From the NCBI RefSeq assembly GCF_036700095.1, contig NZ_CP144918.1:993001-1057000 (forward strand): a DNA stretch of 64,000 nt, given 5' to 3'. Each line of letters starts with the position of its first letter. Position 1 is the stretch's first letter. Shown here piece after piece: positions 1 through 13,167 of the stretch. Source of the DNA: Pelagerythrobacter marensis (lineage in GTDB: Bacteria; Pseudomonadota; Alphaproteobacteria; Sphingomonadales; Sphingomonadaceae). The notes below the pieces were generated by a model, which worked only from the letters and a program-made list of their open reading frames with translations, was not told the DNA's origin and searched no databases. Position numbers and translations under genes: made by a program.

Positions 1-1
1 C

Positions 2-316
2 GAAGGCCTCAGCGTGCAGGCGCGGATCACCAACACCGGCGCGCGCGAGGGAACCGAAGTTGCGCAGCTCTACGTCGCGCCGCCGGGGCGCACGCACCGC
101 CTGGCCGGCTGGGCGAAAGTGACGCTGAAACCCGGCGAAAGCCGCCAGGTAACGATCGACGCTCACCCCTGGTTGCTGCTCTCCTACGACGACGAAGCGG
201 GACAGTGGGTGCGTCCGCGCGGCGAATATCGCTTTTTCGTCGGCAAGTCGGCGGGAGAGCCGATGCTGACGGGCAGCGCCGTGCTGACCGCCGCCACCCA
301 AGATCGGGCACGCTGA
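2..316 (+). CDS. Beta-glucosidase-type GH3 hydrolase, C-terminal end (partial)
   Basis: Only the last 104 codons are present; the reading frame is open to the left edge of the window. The visible part matches the fibronectin type III-like domain that closes many family 3 glycoside hydrolases: the run ITNTGAREGTEVAQLYV, then a Pro/Gly loop, a LAGW..V.L.PGES strand pair and a final YRFFVG strand. The catalytic domains lie upstream of the window, so substrate cannot be read here; beta-glucosidase or beta-xylosidase are the usual activities. It is followed after 3 bases by an esterase and then a hexosaminidase on the same strand, which suggests a glycan-degradation operon. Family assignment of the tail is good; the enzyme activity is inference. 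Confidence 0.8.
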   Translation, partial: EGLSVQARITNTGAREGTEVAQLYVAPPGRTHRLAGWAKVTLKPGESRQVTIDAHPWLLLSYDDEAGQWVRPRGEYRFFVGKSAGEPMLTGSAVLTAATQDRAR

Positions 317-319
317 GCC

Positions 320-1876
320 ATGCGCCACGGATTGCTGTTCGCCGCCTTGCTGCTGTTCGCCGCGCCGGCTCAGGCCGCACCGCCCCAGGTCGAAACCCAC
401 GCCGGGGCAGTGCGGGGCACGGTCGAAGCGGGCGTCGAGGTATTCAAGGGGATCCCCTTTGCCGCGCCGCCGGTGGGCGACTTGCGCTGGCGCCCGCCGC
501 AGCCGGTGACGCCGTGGCAGGGCGTGCGCGACGCGACCCGGCCCGGCCACGATTGCATGCGGCCGGCCGCCGACCCCGCGTTCGCGCCGTCGGAGGACTG
601 CCTCTATCTCAACGTCTGGCGGCCGGCAGGCGCAACGGAGGACAAGTTGCCGGTTCTGGTCTGGATCCACGGCGGCGCCTTCGTCTCCGGATCGAACGTG
701 CCTGCCGAAGCATCGGGAGCGAACTTCGCCCGCGACGGGGTGATCTTCGTCGCGCCGAATTATCGCCTCGGCCGCTTCGGCTTCTTCGCCCATCCGGCGC
801 TGTCCGCCGAGCACTCCGACGAACCCAAGGGCAACTACGGCTATCTCGACCAGATCGCGGCGCTCGAATGGGTGCAGCGCAACATCGCCGCCTTCGGCGG
901 CGACCCCGACAATGTCACCATCATGGGCGCGTCGGCGGGCGGGGAATCGGTGCTGGCACTGATGGCGTCGCCGCTGGCCGAGGGTCTGTTCGACCGGGTC
1001 ATTGCCCAGTCGGGCGGCGGACGGACGCAACTCCTCGGCGCGCAGTATCTCGCCAAGGATACTGCGGCGCACCCTTCGGCCGAGAAAATCGGGCTGGCCT
1101 TCGCCAGCAGCGTCGGAATCGAGGGGCGTGGTCCGGCGGCGCTCGGGAAACTGCGCGCGCTTCCGGCTGAGAAAATTGCCGGCAACCTGACCGCGCTCGG
1201 CCTGCTGTTCCTCGGCGAGCGGGAGCGCTTCTCGGGTCCGATGGTCGATGGCCGGATCGTGACCGCGGAGCCCGCGGCCGCGCTGAAGGCGGCACCGCCG
1301 CTGCCGATCATTGTCGGTGCCGCCGAAGCCGATCTCGGCCTCAACCGCGCACCGAGCAAGGATGCGGCGTTTGCGGCTTTCGGTCCGCTCGAGGATGCGG
1401 CGCGGCTGGCCTACGATCCCGACGGCACGGCGACGCTCGACGCAGTCAACGGCATGATCGGCCGCGACCGCACGATGATCGAACCGGCGCGGCTGGTCGC
1501 GCGCACTGTCGCCGCGAACGGTGAACCGGCCTTCCTGTTCCGGTTCTCCTATGTCGCGGAATCGCTGCGCGGCAAGGCGATCAAGGGCGCCGAACATTCG
1601 AGCGAGGTCGTCTATGCCTTCGACACGCTGCCCGCGCTGCTCGGCGATGCGGTGACCGCGACCGACGCGGCCGTCGCGGCGACAATGCACAGCTACTGGG
1701 TCAACTTTGCCAGGACCGGCACTCCCAATGGCCCGGGTCTGCCCGACTGGCCGGCGGTGACGCCGGAGTCCGACCCGCTGCTCGATTTTCAGGCGGACGG
1801 AACCGCGGTTGCCAAGCGCGATCCGTGGCAGGCGCGGCTCGATGTGACCGAGGCGAACGCCGAACGCGGCGATTAG
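320..1876 (+). CDS. Exported type-B carboxylesterase
   Basis: A 518-residue carboxylesterase/para-nitrobenzyl esterase family protein with a clear signal peptide (MRHGLLFAALLLFAAPAQA), so it probably works in the periplasm. It carries the family hallmarks in order: EDCLYLNVWRP near residue 93, the oxyanion-hole strand WIHGGAFVSGS near 112, the nucleophile elbow as GASAGGES near residue 203 (the usual form is GESAGG), and a likely catalytic His in KGAEHSSEVVYAFD near 420. The start lies 3 bases after the preceding GH3 gene and the next gene follows at once, so the three are likely co-transcribed. Neighbours suggest it removes acyl or aryl esters from glycans or glycosides, but this is inference; the true substrate is unknown. 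Confidence 0.85.
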   Translation: MRHGLLFAALLLFAAPAQAAPPQVETHAGAVRGTVEAGVEVFKGIPFAAPPVGDLRWRPPQPVTPWQGVRDATRPGHDCMRPAADPAFAPSEDCLYLNVWRPAGATEDKLPVLVWIHGGAFVSGSNVPAEASGANFARDGVIFVAPNYRLGRFGFFAHPALSAEHSDEPKGNYGYLDQIAALEWVQRNIAAFGGDPDNVTIMGASAGGESVLALMASPLAEGLFDRVIAQSGGGRTQLLGAQYLAKDTAAHPSAEKIGLAFASSVGIEGRGPAALGKLRALPAEKIAGNLTALGLLFLGERERFSGPMVDGRIVTAEPAAALKAAPPLPIIVGAAEADLGLNRAPSKDAAFAAFGPLEDAARLAYDPDGTATLDAVNGMIGRDRTMIEPARLVARTVAANGEPAFLFRFSYVAESLRGKAIKGAEHSSEVVYAFDTLPALLGDAVTATDAAVAATMHSYWVNFARTGTPNGPGLPDWPAVTPESDPLLDFQADGTAVAKRDPWQARLDVTEANAERGD

Positions 1877-1900
1877 ACGGCGATGGGGAGGGGAGCAGCC

Positions 1901-4039
1901 ATGATCGGGAGAAGTCTGGGATCGGCGGCAGCCATGCTGCTCGCGGCCTCGGCGCAGGCCGCACCGGCGCTGATGCCGTTGCCCAAATCGGTGACGATGA
2001 ACGGCGAGGGGGAACTGGCGGTTGCCGGACCGCTCGAGGCCGATTGGCGCGGGTGCGGCGATCCGGTGCGGCTCGAACGGGCGGCCGTTCGGCTGAACGC
2101 CGATATTCTGAGGCAGACCGGGCTGATTCTCGACGCCGACAAGCCGGTGGCGGCCAGCGTGACATGCCGCACGGACGAAAACGCGGTCGATGCCGGAGAG
2201 AGCTATCGCCTGACGGTGAACGCGCAGGGCTTCGCCATCGACGCCGGCGGCCCGACCGGAGTGCTGCGCGCCTTTGCCACCCTGCGCCAGCTCGTGGGCC
2301 TGTCGCCCGCCGGCATCGCCATCCCCTATCAGACCATCCGCGACGCACCGCGCTTCGCCTGGCGCGGCGTGATGCTCGATCCCGCGCGGCATTTCATTTC
2401 GGTCGCTACGCTCAAGCGGCAGATCGACGCGATGGAGCGCCTGAAATTCAACACGCTCCACCTCCACCTTTCCGACGATCAGGGGTTCCGCGTCGAAAGC
2501 CGGCTCTATCCGAAGCTCAATGCGGACGGCGATTATTACCGGCAGGAGGAGATACGCGAGATCGTCGCCTATGCGGCCGATCGCGGCATTCGCATCGTCC
2601 CGGAGTTCGACGTGCCGGGCCATAGCCGCGCGATCGTGGAAGCCTACCCCGAGATCGGCACAATCTCGGAGACGACGTTTCTTGGCGTGCCCGCCGTGGC
2701 GCTGAACCCGGCGTCGGAGGGGACTTACGAATTTCTCGAACGCCTGTTCGGGGAAATGGCGGGGCTCTTTCCCGACCCGCATTTCCATGTTGGCGGCGAC
2801 GAGGTGAGCGAGACCGTCTGGAACGACGCGGCCGACGTGAAGGCATTGATGGCGAGGGAGAACCTGGCCGATATGAAGGCGGTCGAAGGATACTTCCTGC
2901 ACCGGGTGTCGAAGATCGTTCGCAAGCTCGGCAAGACCATGATCGGGTGGGAGGAAGTCGCAAAGGCCGGGCTTCCCGGGGACACGATCGTCCAGGCCTG
3001 GCAGACCTCGAACGCGATGGCGGACGCCACGGCCAGGGGGCACCGCACCGTCATGTCGGCCGGCTACTATCTCAATCTGCTGATGCCTGCGGACTATCAC
3101 TACGCCATCGATCCCGCTGCGACATCGGGCGCCGGGCTGACCCCGGAGCATGCCGAGCAGTTGCGCGGACTCAGCCCATTGCTCGCGACCGTCGTTACCG
3201 ATGCTCTCGTCGACCATCCCCATCCCCCGCTGACTCCCGAGCAGGAGGAACTGCTGATCGGGGCGGAGGCGCCGCTGTGGGGCGAGATCGCCGCCGATGA
3301 ACTGATCGACCACCATCTCTGGCCCCGCGCGGCCGTGCTTGCCGAGCGCTTCTGGTCGCCGGCGAAAGTTCGCGACGAGAGCGACATGTATCGGCGCCTC
3401 GCCATCGTCGCCGAGCAGTTGACGGTCAGCGGCCTCGACGACCAGGCCAATCGGCTGCGGATTGCCACGCGCCTCGCACCGGGCGACGTAGGTCCGGTGG
3501 TCGACCTGCTCGCGATCACCGGCCCCGTGCGCAACATGGCCCACGACCATCGCATCAAGGCGATGCTCGCCGGCCGACGCATCGTCCAGCCGCTCAACGC
3601 GCTCGCCGATGCGGCGCCGGTGGATAGCCTGCTCGCACGCCGCTTTGCCGATGAAGCCGCGCGCTATGTCGCGGGCGAGCGGGGGCTTGCCGAGACATTG
3701 AAGGGACGGCTGACCGCCTGGCGCGACAACGACGCGCGCTACCGCGCGGTCGCGGCCGGCAAGCCGATGCTCGAAGCGGCCTTGCCGACGTCCGCGCTGA
3801 TCGCCGGTTTGGCCCGGAGCGGCCTGGCCGCGCTCGCCGCGCTCGAGGGAGGGACTCCGCTGAGCGCCGCCGAAACCGAGGAGGCGAAGCGGCTGCTGGC
3901 GCAAGTCGCCGCAGAAGAGGCGGCATCCTGGCGTCCGTTCGATTCCTTCATCCGCCCACAACCCGCCGCCGACCTGATCGTGAAGATCGGACCTGGCGTG
4001 AGCGCGCTGGTCGAAGCCGCGGCAGCGGCAAAGGATTGA
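1901..4039 (+). CDS. Beta-N-acetylhexosaminidase, GH20
   Basis: A family 20 glycoside hydrolase expected to release terminal GlcNAc or GalNAc. The N-terminal GH20b-like domain (about residues 25-140) is followed by the TIM barrel starting near APRFAWRGVMLDPARHF. The catalytic Asp-Glu pair is visible in FHVGGDEVSE, and HLHLSDDQGFRVE and the WEEV strand are also typical. A signal peptide (IGRSLGSAAAMLLAASAQA) places it outside the cytoplasm. The ATG at 1901 is preferred over the in-frame ATG at 1883 because GGGGAGGGGAG lies between them at ribosome-binding distance from 1901. After the barrel comes a long Ala/Leu-rich C-terminal region. The gene follows the esterase by 24 bases in the same presumed operon and converges with the GH1 gene. 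Confidence 0.9.
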   Translation: MIGRSLGSAAAMLLAASAQAAPALMPLPKSVTMNGEGELAVAGPLEADWRGCGDPVRLERAAVRLNADILRQTGLILDADKPVAASVTCRTDENAVDAGESYRLTVNAQGFAIDAGGPTGVLRAFATLRQLVGLSPAGIAIPYQTIRDAPRFAWRGVMLDPARHFISVATLKRQIDAMERLKFNTLHLHLSDDQGFRVESRLYPKLNADGDYYRQEEIREIVAYAADRGIRIVPEFDVPGHSRAIVEAYPEIGTISETTFLGVPAVALNPASEGTYEFLERLFGEMAGLFPDPHFHVGGDEVSETVWNDAADVKALMARENLADMKAVEGYFLHRVSKIVRKLGKTMIGWEEVAKAGLPGDTIVQAWQTSNAMADATARGHRTVMSAGYYLNLLMPADYHYAIDPAATSGAGLTPEHAEQLRGLSPLLATVVTDALVDHPHPPLTPEQEELLIGAEAPLWGEIAADELIDHHLWPRAAVLAERFWSPAKVRDESDMYRRLAIVAEQLTVSGLDDQANRLRIATRLAPGDVGPVVDLLAITGPVRNMAHDHRIKAMLAGRRIVQPLNALADAAPVDSLLARRFADEAARYVAGERGLAETLKGRLTAWRDNDARYRAVAAGKPMLEAALPTSALIAGLARSGLAALAALEGGTPLSAAETEEAKRLLAQVAAEEAASWRPFDSFIRPQPAADLIVKIGPGVSALVEAAAAAKD

Positions 4040-4076
4040 GCGGGCCGGCGGCGCCCGACAGCCGCCGCCGGTCGTT

Positions 4077-5384
4077 CTATCGGCCGAGGCCGCCGCGTCG
4101 GGCGATGTCGCCCAGGAAGCGCGCCGACGGCTTCGGCAGGCGGCGAAATGTCTTCGGTTCGACCGCCACGAGGCCGAACTTGGGGCGATAGCCGGCGACC
4201 CATTCCCAGTTGTCGAGAAGGGACCAGTGGATATAGCCGCGCAAGTCGATGCCGTCGGCCAGGCACCGTTCGACTCCGGCAACCGCGCCTTCGATATAGG
4301 CGATGCGGCGGCTGTCGTCCTCGGTCGCGACGCCGTTTTCGGTGACGTACAGCGGCCGGTCGGTGCGGCTGGCCGCCAGCCGGATGGCACCCTCGACCGC
4401 GCCGGGGGTGAAAGCGTAGCCCATTTGTGTCAGCTCGGTGCCTGGCGGCGGCGGCACGTCGGCCTTCGGACCGACCTCGCCGCCGGTATAGACCTGGACG
4501 CCGACGAAATCGCCCGATGCGGCAAGCCACCGGTCGAGCATTTCGGACTGCTTGCGCTTGAGGCCGCTGTCGTCGCCGCCGGCCGCCCTATCGGCCGGGA
4601 TCGCCAGCGTCAGCCCGATCGGAAAGCGCGCGCCGGCCTTGCGCATCGCAACGACGGCCTGCTCGTGCGCAGCGACGATACCGTCGTACTGCAATTCGCC
4701 GGCGAGCATCGGGCTCGACCACGCAGGCGCGTTCTGAGCTGTGCCGGCCGCCTTTTGCGCCGCCTGGATGAAGGGGCGATACTTCTCCGCAACCCCGCTC
4801 CAGCGGACGACGGTGGCGAGATTGGGCTCGTTAAAGGTGGCGGCCATATGGATGAGGTCGCCCATCGCGCCGACGACACGGTCGCAATGCGCGGCAAAGG
4901 CATCGACGTTGGCGGGATCGGTGAACCCGCCGCTTGCGGCGACCCAGCGCGGCACCGTGAAGTGGCTGAGGGTGACGACCGCCTTCAACCCATGCCGGTG
5001 GCAGGATTCGAGAACGCGGCGATAATAGGCGAGGCCTGCGTGCGATATCTGCCCCCGCTCCGGCTCGATCCGCGACCATTCGATACCGAAACGATGTGTG
5101 TTGAAGCCGAGCGAGGCCGAGAGCGCTATATCCTCGTCGAACCGATGATAGGTGTCGCAGGCATCACCCGACGGATCGGCGAAGATCGCGGGCTGCACAT
5201 GCTCCATAACCCACAGGTCGCTGGCTATGTTGCCGCCTTCCGACTGGTAAGCGGAACCGGCCGTTCCCCATAGGAAATCGGTGTTCGAAGCGCTCTTCGG
5301 GCGGGTCGCAGCGCCACCGCGCGCTGCGACGAATGCCCCTCCGGCAACGCCCCCGACCAGTCCGATAAAACTCCGCCGCTCCAT
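4077..5384 (-). CDS. Beta-glucosidase, GH1, Tat-exported
   Basis: A 435-residue family 1 glycoside hydrolase. The acid/base glutamate is in TFNEPN and the nucleophile in YVTENG, both intact; the entry motif FLWGTAGSAYQSEG is also typical. The start is set at 5384 because a strong GGAGGGG site precedes it and because the protein then begins MERRSFIGLVGGVAGGAFVAA, a twin-arginine signal, so folded export is likely. A longer frame reaches back to 5501 but has no supporting ribosome site. The gene stands alone, convergent with GH20 and with gyrB behind it. A perfect palindrome just upstream of the ribosome site suggests specific repression. Substrate is inferred from family only. Confidence 0.88.
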   Translation of the reverse strand: MERRSFIGLVGGVAGGAFVAARGGAATRPKSASNTDFLWGTAGSAYQSEGGNIASDLWVMEHVQPAIFADPSGDACDTYHRFDEDIALSASLGFNTHRFGIEWSRIEPERGQISHAGLAYYRRVLESCHRHGLKAVVTLSHFTVPRWVAASGGFTDPANVDAFAAHCDRVVGAMGDLIHMAATFNEPNLATVVRWSGVAEKYRPFIQAAQKAAGTAQNAPAWSSPMLAGELQYDGIVAAHEQAVVAMRKAGARFPIGLTLAIPADRAAGGDDSGLKRKQSEMLDRWLAASGDFVGVQVYTGGEVGPKADVPPPPGTELTQMGYAFTPGAVEGAIRLAASRTDRPLYVTENGVATEDDSRRIAYIEGAVAGVERCLADGIDLRGYIHWSLLDNWEWVAGYRPKFGLVAVEPKTFRRLPKPSARFLGDIARRGGLGR

Positions 5385-5393
5385 AACCCCTCC

Positions 5394-5419
5394 ATTTACA
5401 GTCATTCCTGACTGTAAAT
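5394..5419. promoter_or_regulatory. Perfect palindrome in the GH1 leader
   Basis: Two exactly complementary 11-base arms, ATTTACAGTCA at 5394-5404 and TGACTGTAAAT at 5409-5419, with a 4-base centre. The site ends 9 bases upstream of the GH1 start codon and touches its ribosome-binding site. It could be a repressor operator or, as RNA, a hairpin masking translation. No similar site was noticed elsewhere in the window, so it does not belong to the pectin regulon. Confidence 0.6.
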
Positions 5420-5567
5420 AGCTCGGGCTGTACCTTTCGGCAAGCCTCCTTGCAGGGGCTCGGATGCAAACCGTTGGATTCGGCGCTCGGGTTACCTCCA
5501 AGAGCCAGTCGTTTTGCCAACCGAGCGGCCTGATTCTGCAATGATGTTGGGGCGTCCTGCAGGCCGA

Positions 5568-9840
<4,273 letters not shown>

Positions 9841-9864
9841 GCTCTGTTCGCAGGAGTGGCGATG

Positions 9865-9908
9865 GAGACGCGGCCGCTTTGGGGGGGAGGCTTTGGCGGC
9901 CGCGTCTC
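9865..9908. terminator. 13-bp perfect hairpin between convergent genes
   Basis: Arms GAGACGCGGCCGC (9865-9877) and GCGGCCGCGTCTC (9896-9908) are exactly complementary around an 18-base loop. It lies 24 bases after the acyl-CoA synthetase stop and 25 bases beyond the stop of the small convergent gene, a position expected for a bidirectional terminator. Neither side has a strong T tract, so termination efficiency is uncertain. Confidence 0.6.
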
Positions 9909-9933
9909 TCTCGCTGTTCTTTCCTCGCGAAGC

Positions 9934-10017
9934 TCAGGCGATTGCCGCGCCGAGCATGAGGCTGCTGATGGAGGCAGCCGCGAGGAAAGCCAGGAAGTGC
10001 GATGCTGTCGTGCGCAT
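9934..10017 (-). CDS. 27-residue hydrophobic peptide
   Basis: A very short gene supported by an AGGAG ribosome site 7 bases before the ATG. The product begins MRTTASHFLAFLAAASISS and continues LMLGAAIA. It has a short basic head, then one continuous hydrophobic stretch of about 20 residues ending in a signal-peptidase-like Ala-rich tail. It could be a single-span membrane peptide or a lone signal-peptide-like product. It is followed by a perfect hairpin, and upstream is the A/T-rich region shared with the guaA control region, so promoter and terminator are both plausible. I do not recognise a named family and assign no function. Confidence 0.5.
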   Translation of the reverse strand: MRTTASHFLAFLAAASISSLMLGAAIA

Positions 10018-10362
10018 GGCATATCTCCTGTTCGAGGAGGCCGGGGGAAGGGGGGAGAGAGGAGAGAGAGGACCTTCCGCCCGGCTCGAGAGGCGAAATA
10101 ATCTTTCGCCTGCCTTTCCACAAATGAGAAAACTGCCATATTTGTTGCAAAATACGCAACTGAAAGCGCGATGCTCTTCGGTTGCGGTAGCCGTATTCGG
10201 GTCAAGCGTGCAAAATATGCAGGTTTCGCGGCAGGTTCCGTGCCCTGGCCGAAACGGCGGCAGACCGCGCGCCGGCGGGCTCGGCCCGGTCGGCCGGGGC
10301 GCGGCGGAGCATGTCTCACGCCCCTGCTGGACAGGTGCCGCGCCAAGCCCCTAACGGGACGC
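10018..10362. promoter_or_regulatory. guaA upstream region with a repeated 13-mer
   Basis: This 345-base stretch between the small peptide gene and guaA holds an A/T-rich core (about 10095-10225). Two near-identical 13-mers occur in direct orientation, TGCAAAATACGCA at 10146-10158 and TGCAAAATATGCA at 10209-10221. Each is close to a palindrome, with TGCA-like ends. They look like paired regulator sites or promoter-associated elements. No gene is supported on the + strand here; the frame running into guaA from 10171 is Arg/Pro-rich and has no ribosome site. Confidence 0.4.
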
Positions 10363-11946
10363 ATGGACCTGCACCCGAACGATTCCCGTCCCGATTCCAT
10401 CCTGATCGTCGATTTCGGCAGTCAGGTGACCCAGCTTATCGCCCGCCGCGTGCGCGAGGCGGGGGTCTATTCCGAAATCGCGCCATTCTCGATGGCGGAA
10501 GAAGCTTTCGAACGCCTCCGGCCCAAAGGGATCATCCTTTCGGGATCGCCCGCCGGCGTCCCCGACGAGGGCAGCCCGCGCGCGCCGGAAATGCTGTTTA
10601 CGGCGGGCGTGCCGATCCTCGGCATTTGCTACGGCCAGCAAGTGATGACTCACCAGCTCGGCGGCGAAGTGCGCCCCGGGCATGAGACCGGGGAGGGCGG
10701 GGAGTTCGGCCGCGCCTATCTCACCGTCACCAAGGATTGCGCCCTGTTCGACGGCCTGTGGCAAGTGGGCGAACGGCACCAGGTCTGGATGAGCCACGGC
10801 GATAAGGTCACCCGCTTCGCCGAAGGGTTCGAAATCGTCGCGATCAGCGACGGCGCGCCGTTTGCGGTGATCGCCGACGAAGATCGCAAGTTCTACGGCA
10901 CGCAGTTCCATCCCGAAGTCGTCCATACGCCCGATGGCGCGAAGCTGATCGCCAATTTCGTGCGGCATGTCTGCGGGCTGGCGGGCGACTGGACGATGGC
11001 CGAATTCCGCAAGACCAAGATCGCCGAGATTCGCGAGCAGGTCGGCGACGGCAAAGTGATCTGCGGCCTTTCGGGCGGGGTCGACAGCGCGGTGGCCGCG
11101 GTGCTGATCCACGAGGCGATCGGCGACCAGCTGACCTGTGTGTTCGTCGATCACGGCCTGATGCGGATGAACGAGGCGGAGCAGGTCGTCACGCTGTTCC
11201 GCGACCATTACAACATTCCGCTCGTCCATGTGGATGCGGAGGAGATGTTCCTCGCCGGCCTGGCGGGCGAAACCGACCCGGAAAAGAAGCGCAAGTTCAT
11301 CGGCAAGGCCTTCATCGACTTGTTCGAAGCGGAGGCGAAGACCATCGGCGGGGCCGATTTCCTCGCCCAGGGCACGCTCTATCCCGACGTGATCGAATCG
11401 GTCTCTTTCACCGGGGGGCCGAGCGTGACGATCAAGAGCCATCACAACGTCGGCGGCCTGCCTGAACGCATGAACATGAAACTGGTCGAGCCGCTGCGCG
11501 AGCTGTTCAAGGACGAAGTCCGCGTGCTCGGCCGCGAACTGGGCCTGCCCGAGGTTTTCGTCGGCCGCCATCCGTTTCCCGGCCCCGGCCTGGCGATCCG
11601 CATCCCGGGCGAGGTGACGAAGGAACGGTGCGAGATCCTGCGCAAGGCCGACGCGATCTATCTGGAGGAAATCCGCGCCGCCGGCCTCTACGACGCCATC
11701 TGGCAGGCGTTCGCGGTCCTGCTGCCGGTCAAGACTGTCGGTGTGATGGGCGACGGGCGCACATACGACAGCGTCTGCGGCCTGCGCGCGGTGACCAGCA
11801 CCGACGGGATGACGGCGGACGTCTATCCTTTCGATGCCGCGTTCCTCACCCGCGTGGCGACGCGCATCGTCAACGAAGTGAAGGGTATCAACCGCGTGGT
11901 TTACGACTGCACCAGCAAGCCGCCCGGCACGATCGAGTGGGAATGA
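10363..11946 (+). CDS. guaA: GMP synthase (glutamine-hydrolysing)
   Basis: Converts XMP to GMP using glutamine and ATP, the last step of guanine nucleotide synthesis, in the cytoplasm. The 527-residue product has an N-terminal class I amidotransferase domain with its catalytic Cys in GICYGQQVM and His/Glu in FHPEVVHT. The ATP-pyrophosphatase domain follows, with the P-loop [12 protein letters not shown], and the dimerisation domain ends at PPGTIEWE. The start at 10363 ([21 protein letters not shown]) matches the usual length; the upstream open frame to 10171 is not convincing. It stands alone, with no guaB beside it, and converges with the propeller-protein gene. Confidence 0.96.
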   Translation: MDLHPNDSRPDSILIVDFGSQVTQLIARRVREAGVYSEIAPFSMAEEAFERLRPKGIILSGSPAGVPDEGSPRAPEMLFTAGVPILGICYGQQVMTHQLGGEVRPGHETGEGGEFGRAYLTVTKDCALFDGLWQVGERHQVWMSHGDKVTRFAEGFEIVAISDGAPFAVIADEDRKFYGTQFHPEVVHTPDGAKLIANFVRHVCGLAGDWTMAEFRKTKIAEIREQVGDGKVICGLSGGVDSAVAAVLIHEAIGDQLTCVFVDHGLMRMNEAEQVVTLFRDHYNIPLVHVDAEEMFLAGLAGETDPEKKRKFIGKAFIDLFEAEAKTIGGADFLAQGTLYPDVIESVSFTGGPSVTIKSHHNVGGLPERMNMKLVEPLRELFKDEVRVLGRELGLPEVFVGRHPFPGPGLAIRIPGEVTKERCEILRKADAIYLEEIRAAGLYDAIWQAFAVLLPVKTVGVMGDGRTYDSVCGLRAVTSTDGMTADVYPFDAAFLTRVATRIVNEVKGINRVVYDCTSKPPGTIEWE

Positions 11947-11997
11947 TTCAGGTCCGTCGCCGGCCCGACTGACATTCGAGCTTGCTGTCATTCGGGA

Positions 11998-13095
11998 TCA
12001 GGGATTCGACGTGACGGCGACGCTCCTGCCGACGAGCGTGCCGGCGAAAAGCCTGTCACCCACCTGGACAACGTTGGAAGGCGTAAACGCCCCTTCCTCG
12101 GCTCTGATCATGTTCTCGATCGCCCATGTTTCGGGATCGATTACCGCAACGAAACCGGTAAGGCTGTCGTTGACGAACCAGCTGCGGGGCAGGCTCATCA
12201 GAATGCGGCGAGGTGTCTTGTAAGGCAGTATCCACCGGTTGAGTGCCGGCGCATGATCGTAGAGCGCCAGTAGCAGCCGCCCCTCGTCGTCGTAATCGAG
12301 GCCGTCGGGCATGCCTGGCAAATCCGTGATGACATGGTCGACCTCTCCCCGTCGGGGGCCTTCCAACCAGATTCGGGTCACCCGATAGCGTGAGGATTCC
12401 CCGACAATGAGCGCGCGCCGGTCGGGCGAAATCACGAGGCTGTTGGGGAAATAGAGACCGTCCGCCACGATGGTCGTTTCCCCGGACGCGGGATCGATGC
12501 GGACGATGCGGCCATAAGGGCGGCCCTCCAGAAGATCCGGGAGCGTGTAGCTCGGCTGCACGCCTATCGTTGCGCGGTTATATCGGATGGATGAGTCGCT
12601 GACATATATTGTGCCATCGGCTGCGGAAACCACGCCGTTGGGGAGATAGATCGGCTCGCCGTTCACGCTGTCGGCGAGCAGCGTGACGGTTCCGTCCCTG
12701 GCAATGCGTTGCACCCCAATCCCGTGATTGGCCACCAGAAGGTTGCCGTGGCTGTCGAAGGAGAGACCGAGCGGCCGCCCGCCCGTGTCGGCGAACGTGC
12801 TCCATTCGGTGTCGTCGGGGCCCAATCGCAATATCTTGCCATCGACGACCCCGACGTAGAGCGTGCCGGTGGGGTCGGCGACGATGTCCTCGGGATGCGC
12901 TACCGGTGTCGCTACGGGTTCCCATCGCCTGAGCAGAACGGAGTCGTCTTCGGTTGGAGTGGCGGGGAGATGCCGGGTATCGAAGGTGACAGGGTCGAAA
13001 TCTACTCCGAATGGAAGCATACGGGCGGTAGTGATCACGACTGCACCAACCGCAAGTGCGGCTGATGCTATGAAAAGACGGCGAGTGCGGTGCAT
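11998..13095 (-). CDS. Membrane-anchored SMP-30/strictosidine-synthase-like propeller protein
   Basis: A 365-residue protein with one N-terminal hydrophobic helix (RRLFIASAALAVGAVVITT) followed by a six-bladed propeller. Repeats of the type DPTGTLYVGVVDGKILRLG, DSHGNLLVANHGIGVQRI and AADGTIYVSDSS match the SMP-30/gluconolactonase/strictosidine synthase-like fold. It is therefore expected to be periplasmic and anchored; a lactonase or esterase role is possible but not shown. The start at 13095 (MHRTRRLF) is chosen because the longer frame to 13212 would cover the divergent regulator. Its start lies only 72 bases from that of the LytTR protein, so the pair probably share a control region. Confidence 0.65.
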   Translation of the reverse strand: MHRTRRLFIASAALAVGAVVITTARMLPFGVDFDPVTFDTRHLPATPTEDDSVLLRRWEPVATPVAHPEDIVADPTGTLYVGVVDGKILRLGPDDTEWSTFADTGGRPLGLSFDSHGNLLVANHGIGVQRIARDGTVTLLADSVNGEPIYLPNGVVSAADGTIYVSDSSIRYNRATIGVQPSYTLPDLLEGRPYGRIVRIDPASGETTIVADGLYFPNSLVISPDRRALIVGESSRYRVTRIWLEGPRRGEVDHVITDLPGMPDGLDYDDEGRLLLALYDHAPALNRWILPYKTPRRILMSLPRSWFVNDSLTGFVAVIDPETWAIENMIRAEEGAFTPSNVVQVGDRLFAGTLVGRSVAVTSNP

Positions 13096-13167
13096 TTTTG
13101 GTCCCGGTCTTCGGTTGCAGTCGGGGGTATAGACGGAGCGTTTACCGCCCGAGGAAAGGGGAAGTTC

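Noticed and set aside
9893-10354. A 153-codon plus-strand frame before guaA
   Set aside because: Opposite the micropeptide gene; low-quality composition and no ribosome site.
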